Assembly: GCA_000697335.1 (NCBI GenBank)
Contig: JNEM01016442.1
Coordinates: 1-16,744, forward strand
Source of the DNA: Conidiobolus incongruus B7586
Taxonomy: Eukaryota > Entomophthoromycota > Entomophthoromycetes > Entomophthorales > Conidiobolaceae
DNA length: 16,744 nucleotides
Direction: 5' to 3'
The first letter of the stretch is position 1. Each line of letters opens with the position of its first letter. Position numbers and translations under genes: made by a program. The notes beneath the pieces were generated by a model. It was not told the origin of the DNA, did no database searches, and was given only the letters and a program-made list of their open reading frames with translations. Below, piece by piece: positions 9,318 through 16,744 of this stretch.

Positions 9318-9680
9318 AGGTAAAATTTAAAAGTTTATATTTTAGCCAATTAATAGCTAAATATCATCATTTAATGATATATATAACTAATAAATATAAT
9401 AGATTTTAATTATTTAATTTAAGTTTATTTCATTAAATATTAATTAAGTTATTAGTAAAAATATAGGTGTTTTTGATTTTATGACTCACTTTTATAGGTT
9501 AGTGTATTATCTAAATTAACAATTTATTGCTAGGAAAATTATTTTAAGGTTAAGAGAGAAACTATCTAAAACTTGTTAAAATTTAAAAGATTAACTTTAA
9601 CTATTATTTTTTTAATAGTTAATAGAATAAAAAAGTATATTAAAGAGTACCTTTTTATTTTAGCTAGAAAATTATTAAGA

Positions 9681-9883
9681 GACTAGTTGTTTAAATTCTT
9701 ATATATATTTTATATAATTCAAGTAATTATAAATTATATAATTAATTTATACTTTTATAGCTAAATTAATTATATAAATAATATTAAATTATTTAATAAT
9801 CTAAGTTTTTTTTTCTTTTAATTCTTATTATTTCTTATTTTTTTATTATTTTTAAAATTAAAACTATATTTTATTGATATTAT
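9681..9883 (+). repeat. left LTR of the chromovirus (visible part)
   Basis: It matches the sequence from 16551 to the window end closely, including the shared run ATAAATTATATAATTAATTT and a pyrimidine run followed by AATTCTTATTATTTCTTA. The comparison ends at the window edge, so the true LTR may extend further right. Confidence 0.75.
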
Positions 9884-10299
9884 AATATATTAACACTACC
9901 TAATATAAATCTTAATATATTAGTGACTTATTTTAATTTGAAATTAAATTAAACTTTGTTTATATTTGTACACTACAGCTATATTATAATATTTTATTAT
10001 ATTTTATACTATTTTTATATTAAGTTTTCTTTTATACTATAATAGTATTTACTATTATACTTATATAATAGAAGTAATAAAACTATTAAAAACCTATTTA
10101 AAATTAATAATTACCTGTATTAAATCTATTTAATACTATTTTAAATTTTATTTATAACTTATTTCATTTTAATTTAATATTATACACTATAATACCTCTA
10201 AAAAAAATACCCTTATATTATTTTAATCATGATAGTAGCTTAATTATTAAGTAAATCTAAAACTTTAGTTTTTAAAAGCTTGTTTCCTTTTAAAAAACT

Positions 10300-13200
10300 T
10301 ATATTAAATAATTTATGGTCAAGAAAAATATAACTCAAAAAGTTTAAAATTAATAAACTAGTAACTTTATTATAGTTAATATATTAAACCACCTTTTTAA
10401 TATTTTTATAAATAAATTAACCACTTATAATATTTCTTAAAACCTTTATAAGCTTAAAAACTACTTTAAAAATATAAAGAATTATTTTAATTTTATTCTT
10501 GATAAAAATTTAAAGAATATCTTTAAATTAGCTATTTTTTTTAGAAAAATCTACTTATATTTAGTAATTAACTTATTATATGTTTAATTTTAAAAAGTCT
10601 TTAAGGGGATAACTTACTATAAGAATATAAACCTTTAAACAATTAGAAAAAACCCTTACAAAAAGGTATTACTTAAAAAATTAAGTTTAATTAACAAGAG
10701 AAAAGTTTTCTTAACTTAAATAAAAAATTTCTACAAGGTAATTAATTGAGAAATTCAATGAGGTATATTTAAATATATTAAATATTACTCAAGAAAAATA
10801 AATTTACAGGTTATTATAATACTTTAACCTTTAAGTAAGACTTTAGTTAGTTAATAAAGAACATTTTAATAAAATGTTTTTTTTAATATTTGTGATATAG
10901 CAATTATAATTAATGATATTTTTTATTTTATAACTAAATCTTTTTATCATAAAAATTAATCTTTTAAAACTTACTTTAACTTATTTAAATCTTAAATGAT
11001 AAATGTTTCTACTTTAAATCTTTATAAGTAAACCTTTAATAAAGAAGTTAAAACTTACTTAAGAGTAAATAAAAATTGCTATTATTATTAAAAAACATAA
11101 GTTAACTATAAAGTTAATAAGTGTCTTCTTAAGAAGTAATATCTGTTTAACTCTTAGTAATCTTAATCTACCAAATATAAATTAAACCTAAATAATATTA
11201 ATATCACTTTAGAATCACCTCTTTTATAATTAATTAGTAGATTCTAATTTAATCTACAAAAGTTCTAATAGACTAATAATTCTACAAATTAAATTGTATA
11301 TACTAAAGAAATTTAACTAATTAAACCATTAAAAACTAGAAATATTCTAGTAATTATTATTTTATAATTTTTTACTTTTAACTATCACTTTATTATTTAT
11401 TTTAACTAGATATTTTATAGATATACTTGTTAACATTTTAATTAACTCTTGTTATTTTAGTTATATTATTTTTTCTTTTATTGTTACAAAACTATCTTTA
11501 CCTATTTAAAAAAGCAACTTAATAATTAAATATACTAATAACTTAATGGAATAAGTATCTAACACTATATTTAAATATTTATCACTATTTTTTAACTACT
11601 TTTAATATATTAAATTCTTAGTTAAAAATATTAGTTATAATTTTATACTAGGTTAAAATTAGTTTAAATATTATAGTTTTTTATCTATAAATATTACTCT
11701 AAAAAGTTATAAATTTATTTCTTTTATATGCTAAAAGAAATTAGTAGAATTAATCTCAAAAAATTTATATTACCTTATTATAAAACAACTAAATACTTTA
11801 CTTAATACCAACTCTATAATTGTGTTAAATAACTTTATTATTATAAACAAAAACCAATGTAAAATATTAACTAAAAACTTTAATAATTTATAGGGATATA
11901 TACTTGTTTATTATTTATCTATTAATTTTTATTCTATTAATTTCAATAAAGTTATACTTAATAATTACTTCTTATATAATATAATAGGTTAATTTATTAA
12001 TGTTTTTAAACTTATAAGTAGATTGCTTTTTAATTATAATATTAAACACAAAATTAAACTTCTCTTAGATACACAACTTTATTTAAAACTTACTTATTAT
12101 TTATTTCCTGAATAATATTAAATTTTAAAAAAAAATCTAAAAATTACTTGAAAATAAGTATATCAAACCTTTTTCCTCACTATAAAAATATCTTATTTTC
12201 TTTATGTAAAAGGCTGATGGTAGTTAAAGATTATATATTAATAACTATATTTTAAATTTTAAAACTATTAAAGATAAAACTTTATTACTAAACCTATATG
12301 ATATTAAGGATAAACTATTTCAATCTACTATATTCATTAAATCAAATGTTACAAATAGTTATTATAACATTAAAATTAAAAAAATTCTATTCTTTTAATT
12401 ATTTTTAATATTTTATTAAACTACTATATGTTTACTGTTATAAACTTTGAATTATATAATATTTTTGTAATTTTTACTTAATTTATCAATTCCCTTTTTA
12501 ACCATGTTTTTAATAACTTTATTATTACTTACCTTAATAATATTTTAATATATTTAACAACTAAAGAAGAATATATTTAACATTTTAATTAAATCTTATA
12601 AATTATTCAAAAATATAAATTATCATTGAAACTATTAAAATATATTTTTAGTACCTTTTTTATCTTTTTCTATAGTTATATTGTTTCTTTTTAAAAAATT
12701 AAAATTAATCTAACTAAACTTAATAATGTAAAAGTTTTTACTATACCTACAAACAAAAATTAACTAATGTTTATACTTAAATTATTAAATTATTTTAAAG
12801 ATTTCATTAACTCTTTTGTTAAACTTATAACTCTTCTATCTAATCTCTTAAGAAAAAACTCTCTTTTTGAATAAACCCTGCTATATATTTTTTACATAAA
12901 TGCTTTAATTTTCTATATTACTAATGTTTTTACTTTATCTATTTTTAATCTTAAACTACCTACTATTATTTTTACTAATTTTAATTTTTTTATAATTAGT
13001 AGATAATTAACCTAATTTAAATTTGATTTATATTTTACCCCTTAACTATAAAATAAAATAATAAATAAAAAAAATAGGTTTAGTTTAACTTTATAACTAT
13101 TATCTTAAAGCCTATAATATTTTAGTTAAGAAAAATAAAGCTGGCTAAATTAAAATACCTAGCTTATAAATAAAAACTCTTTACTTTAGTAAAAATAATC

Positions 13201-14208
13201 AAAAATCATTTACATTTTTTGTTTTTTAATTTTTTCTTAGTATTTATAGAATATAAATCATTTATTTACTTAAATACTCAAAAGCATTTATTAAGAAAAT
13301 AAATTAAATAGATTAAAACTATCTAAACTTACTTTTTCTTTATTTAATATCTCTTAGGTTAATAAAATTATGTTATAGATACTTTGTTAAAAAATCTTAC
13401 ATACTTACCCTTTTATTTTAATTATAAAAACCTAGCAAATATTAACTTAATTATTATTAATAAAGGAAATAAAAAATTTATTAAACTATTTTAAGAAACA
13501 CTATTAAATAATGATTTTATTATTTTAATTAAGGAAAAAATCTTTAAACCATTAAAAAACTAATTAAAATATGTTAAAAGATTTAAAATCATTGATAACT
13601 TATTATACTATAATAAATGTTTATATATCCTTAATATTATTAAGATATAATAAGTAATATTTAATGAATATTATAATTTACATATTAGAAAATATTTAAA
13701 CTACTTAAAAACTGTTAAGAGAATTAAAATAAGATATTACTAATCTTTCTTAATTAAATTAATTCAAAAATACACCAATACCTATAATATATATTAAAGA
13801 GTTAAATATAATACCTAACTAAAATATAGTAAACTTATTCCCTTATAAGTCCCTAATAAAACTTAATAACAAATCTAACTTGATTTTATAGAAATTCTTA
13901 AATCAACAACTGGTTATGATAATTTACAAATTATAATTAATTTATTCTCTAAATATATTTATTTTATTCTTTATTTTAAAACCTTTATAGTTAAAGTTAT
14001 TATATAATTATTATTTTTTAATATTTTTACCTATTATAAAATTTCACAAACTATTATATTTGATAGAGATATATAATTTAACTTTTAATTCTAGAAGTTA
14101 CTATCTGTTTTTTTCAAGATTAACCTAGCTATATTTACTATTAATTATTATTAAACTAATAAATTTATTAAAAAAACTATTAAAACCTTAAAGCAAATGA
14201 TTAAAGCA
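10300..14208 (+). pseudogene. gag-pol remnant of the chromovirus, up to the integrase core
   Basis: This is the fossil coding part. Recognisable regions in order: gag-like sequence from about 10300; a zinc-knuckle-like stretch near 11060-11130; an aspartic protease region at about 11400-11720 (followed by an FILG motif); reverse transcriptase at about 12110-12700; the end of RNase H at about 13230-13400; the integrase zinc-binding region at about 13640-13760; and the integrase catalytic core at about 13870-14208. It decodes no usable protein. Element C then separates it from the C-terminal part of the integrase. Assignments rest on resemblance to Ty3/gypsy polyproteins and are firmest for reverse transcriptase and integrase. 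Confidence 0.75.
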
Positions 14209-14397
14209 TATACTAGCCTACAAAAATAAGTTATAAAATTAAAAATATATATATTTTTATTAATATCTTAATCAATTCTAGTTTAAATAAACTTATATTA
14301 AACTATGTAATTAATATATATTTTTTATTTATAATATAATATATATAGTTAAATTTAATTAATTATTAATTGATATATTAATACTAAAAGTATACTT

Positions 14398-15592
14398 AAG
14401 GTGAGTTATAAATTTACAGGTTTTAGTATTGATAGAAAAATTAATATCTAGTATATCTATCTTTTGTTTTTCTAACTTCTTTAAGTTTGTGGGGTATAAA
14501 GTCAACTAGCTTCTTATATTAAATAAAACTAATATTATTCCAAGCTTCTTAAATATACTCTAAAAGTTAATTTAAATTTTTTACTGGGGGGAAAACTTTA
14601 ATTTATTCTTTTAATTAATCCTAAAAATGTTTAATTGGGTTAAAATTAAAAGATTGAGGAGGTTATTTCATAATAGTTATTTTGTTATTTTTAAGCCATT
14701 TAATAGTAGAATTTATAGTATAGCAAAGTGTATTATCTTGTTAGAAAATAATATTTGATTTTTTTAGTCTATATCACTCAATAGTTTTTTTCAATTCATT
14801 ATTTAAAATACTTTAGTATATCTCAACATTAATTCCTTTATTAACTCTATAAAGATACCTTACACCTAAAGATAACATATATCCTTAAACTATAATTAAC
14901 CTACTATTATATTTTTGGGTTATAATAACATAATGGTTATAAAGTAATTCTTTATCTTTTTTGAAATATCTAGCTCTTTTATTAAATTTATTAAAATATA
15001 TCTTTATTTAATTAGATTAAATAACCTTACTCTAGTTAGTTTTAGTTTAACTTTAGTATTGATATTTAAACTCTTACCTAGCTTTATAATAAAGCTTCTT
15101 TAGTTAAAGGTGTTTTTTCTTAAAGTGTAAGTGATATCTATTCTAACATAAAGTATATATAATAATATCAATACTAACTAATATTCCTGTATAGTTTTAT
15201 AATTCTTGTTGTACTTTTACAATAGTATTATATTTAACTGTATTAACTAATCTACAAATATACTTTTTATCATACTTATCTATAATTTTAACATACTTGA
15301 GTTTTAGTTTAGGTGCTTCTTTAATATTGTTCTTAATAACCCTAACTATAATAGATTAGCTAACACTAGTAATTCTAACAATCTCATGAGTTGATTTATT
15401 TTTATTATAAAGCTAATTAATATATAAGTGAATTTTTTTACAAAGAGATTTAAACATTATAATATTAATTTTAAAATATTAACTTAATAGTTTTATAGTA
15501 TATATAATACAACAAAAGAAAAAGAAGATATATATAAGTTTTGTTATTTATACCTATTTAATTTATAGACTTATAAATTTATAACTCATTTT
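14398..15592. repeat. inner inverted repeat pair of Tc1 element C
   Basis: AAGGTGAGTTATAAATTTAC at 14398-14417 is mirrored by TATAAATTTATAACTCATTTT ending at 15592. The positions relative to the element ends are the same as in B and D, so the repeats belong to the family's design and are not a chance palindrome. Confidence 0.7.
14441..15457 (-). pseudogene. Tc1-like transposase of element C, inactivated
   Basis: On the minus strand ATG 15455-15457 (MFKSLCKKIHLYIN) runs to TAA 14441-14443: 339 codons with the stop, exactly the length of copy B, without net frameshift. About 22 in-frame stops are seen, of which only one is TGA. The helix-turn-helix region and the QDN motif with the second catalytic Asp are kept. 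The first catalytic Asp is Asn (SN in place of SD) and the third acidic position is Lys (PIKHF). Two Trp codons that are stops in copy B remain TGG here, and two that are TGG in B are TAA here, which shows the stops arose independently by G-to-A change. Confidence 0.88.
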
Positions 15593-15781
15593 GGTTAAAT
15601 TTTAGGTTTTGATATATTAACCAATAGCTAATATAATATTAACAAATATAGTTAATTATAATCAATTAATATAGGTAAATTATATATTTTAATTTAAATT
15701 TATTTAATTAGGAATTGTTTAAGATATAAGTAAATACTTAAGTAATTTTGATTTTATAACTTATTTTTGCAGATTAGTGTA

Positions 15782-16550
15782 TATTAACACTAATCAGTTA
15801 AATTAAAATATTTATATCTATTAACATCAATATTTATTTAATATTTTTAATAATAAATTAACAGGTTTTAGCTTTTATTTTATTAATTATAGTAAACATC
15901 TTAATTTAATAAATACCCTAAAACTTTAAATCAACTTATTTTTAAATATTATTGAATTTTAATCTAATTTCAAACATATTAATTCCCTTATTAAATTTAA
16001 CTTGGAAAAGAATTAAAAGATTATAAAACAATAATATTTAAAGTTATTTAAAAATCCTCTTAAATATAAAACTAGTATGTTTATATATTTAGAATAATTT
16101 ACCTTTATAATTACCTTACTTAAATTTAGCTTAAATCTAAAATACCTGTTATTATATTATAATCCTTATAAAATTTAATCTATTAATTAATATTTAGAAA
16201 TTATTACCTTAGAATTATCTTTAAATTTAAAGATTAACTTTACCTTTCATATATCTAAAATCAAACCTTATTTTGAAGATTTTAATACTTTTCTTAATTG
16301 ATTAAAAACCCTAAAACTAAATCTTATTATTAATTAAGATAGAGAAAAAGAATACTATATTAATTACATAATTAACTTTAAATCTATTAGGAATAAACTT
16401 TATTTCTATATAAAATAAATGGGTTATTTGATTAAAAAAATTATATAATAACCTTTAGAAAATATTAAGAATATTATAACTTATTATACCTATTTATAAA
16501 AATCTAAAGAGTAAGTTTCCTCTAAAAAACTTATTAAGAGAGTATTAAAA
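15782..16550 (+). pseudogene. integrase C-terminus and chromodomain remnant of the chromovirus
   Basis: This is the fossil continuation of the chromovirus after element C. The motif FHISKIKPYF at 16245-16274 is the typical end of a gypsy integrase (the usual family form is FHVSLLKPY). A chromodomain-like stretch follows at about 16341-16500, recognisable by EYYINYIINF and by a MGY motif further on. Chromodomains of this type bind modified histone H3 and steer integration into heterochromatin in known members of the family. The remnant is broken and makes no protein. The right LTR follows at 16551. Confidence 0.72.
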
Positions 16551-16744
16551 GACTAATTCTTTTCAATTCTTATATATATTTTTATATAATTTAAATAACT
16601 ATAAATTATATAATTAATTTATATTTTGATAATTAAATTAATTATAAAAATAATATTAAATTATTTAATAAACTAGGTTTTTTTTTAATTCTTATTATTT
16701 CTTATCTTTTTCATTATTTTTAAAATTAAAACTATATCCTATTA
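16551..16744 (+). repeat. right LTR of the chromovirus, cut by the window end
   Basis: It is the direct repeat of the sequence from 9681, sharing most positions over 194 bp. The end of the element, any target-site duplication and any resumed mariner A2 sequence would lie beyond the window. Confidence 0.75.

Larger units (their letters stand above)
7932..9504 (+). mobile_element. Tc1-like element B (1573 bp), inserted in mariner A2
   Basis: The left end CACTAACCTACAAAAATGAG and the inverted right end CACTAACCTATAAAAGTGAG match over about 35 bp with few changes. TA stands on both sides (7930-7931 and 9505-9506). Mariner A2 sequence continues across it. Inner direct repeats with core TGAGTTATAAA lie at 8125 and, inverted, at 9313. 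It holds one transposase gene on the plus strand and no other gene. Confidence 0.92.
4741..9680 (+). mobile_element. mariner-like element A2, oldest layer, split by two Tc1 insertions and cut off on the right
   Basis: The left end, CCTTGAATTTAAAATAATGG after a TA at 4739-4740, is the same as that of the complete mariner A at 5580. Its pieces are 4741-4860, 7750-7931 and 9505 to about 9680. Joined in order, they follow copy A without a gap: the first break falls in the TA run upstream of the gene, and the second where copy A reads GTAATGAAGCATTATC. The transposase start is ATG 7818-7820; N-terminal helix-turn-helix sequence continues after 9505 and stops at about residue 110 of the protein. 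There the chromovirus begins. A2 carries more C-to-T and G-to-A changes than copy A where they overlap. The missing right half may lie beyond the window, on the far side of the chromovirus, or may be lost. Confidence 0.85.
14211..15779 (-). mobile_element. Tc1-like element C (1569 bp), inserted in the chromovirus integrase region
   Basis: The left end TACTAGCCTACAAAAATAAG and the inverted right end CACTAATCTGCAAAAATAAG differ by transitions. TA is present on both sides (14209-14210 and 15780-15781). The outer and inner repeats are 175 bp apart at both ends (cores at 14227 and 14402; 15588 and 15763). The element interrupts the chromovirus between the integrase core and the integrase C-terminus, so it is the younger of the two. 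Confidence 0.9.
9681..16744 (+). mobile_element. Ty3/gypsy LTR retrotransposon (chromovirus), fossil, split by Tc1 element C, right LTR cut by window end
   Basis: Two direct repeats, from 9681 and from 16551, enclose remnants of gag, protease, reverse transcriptase, RNase H, integrase and a C-terminal chromodomain in that order. This is the Ty3/gypsy order, and the chromodomain places it among chromoviruses. The repeats start 6870 bp apart; without Tc1 element C and one TA, the internal part plus one LTR is about 5.3 kb, normal for the group. It is broken throughout, with dozens of breaks, and cannot be active. It interrupts or truncates mariner A2, so it is younger than A2 and older than element C. 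Boundaries are accurate to a few bases only. Confidence 0.83.

Noticed and set aside
9681-14210. Long stretch taken as mitochondrial or plastid DNA because of its extreme AT content
   Set aside because: It holds LTR retrotransposon remnants in Ty3/gypsy order with LTR repeats at both sides; no organelle gene, rRNA or tRNA was seen.

Overview
This looks like a eukaryotic, very AT-rich window, most likely from a fungus. The arguments for a fungus are two short intron-less secreted-protein genes with TATA boxes and AATAAA signals, a chromodomain-bearing Ty3/gypsy element, and transposon copies damaged almost only by C-to-T and G-to-A changes, as in repeat-induced point mutation (RIP). I cannot place the organism further; an early-diverging or insect-associated fungus, or even a microsporidian, stays possible.

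Positions 1-4400 are the genic part. They hold a family of three paralogous small secreted proteins: a decayed copy (188-479, +), an 82-residue copy (2124-2372, -) and a 91-residue copy (3936-4211, +). The family has a signal peptide, a Tyr-rich YYYYD motif, a C-x9-C-x2-C core (like CHYGNYYGRDCYRC) and a tail in which hydrophobic residues alternate with Asp/Asn. The two intact genes share a TATA box about 75 bp upstream of ATG and a leader motif AATTATCAATYAA. The DNA between them shows nothing I can name.

Positions 4741-16744 are one nest of dead transposons. The outermost is a mariner (here A2, from 4741). It is split by a Tc1-like element D (4861-7749) and a Tc1-like element B (7932-9504), and it is cut off near 9680 by a Ty3/gypsy chromovirus. 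D is itself split by a second mariner copy, A (5580-6884). The chromovirus is split by a third Tc1-like element, C (14211-15779), and runs off the window in its right LTR. All five DNA-transposon copies are bounded by TA dinucleotides at every end I can see.

The three Tc1 copies share an IR/DR architecture: an outer and an inner direct repeat at each end, 175-177 bp apart. B and C each keep a 339-codon transposase frame (338 residues plus stop) of identical length but with about 20 in-frame stops. Comparing the copies shows that these stops replace Trp and Gln codons, so the cause is C:G-to-T:A mutation and not a changed genetic code. No transposase here can be active. The nest works as a record of transposition and genome defence next to a small secreted-protein locus.
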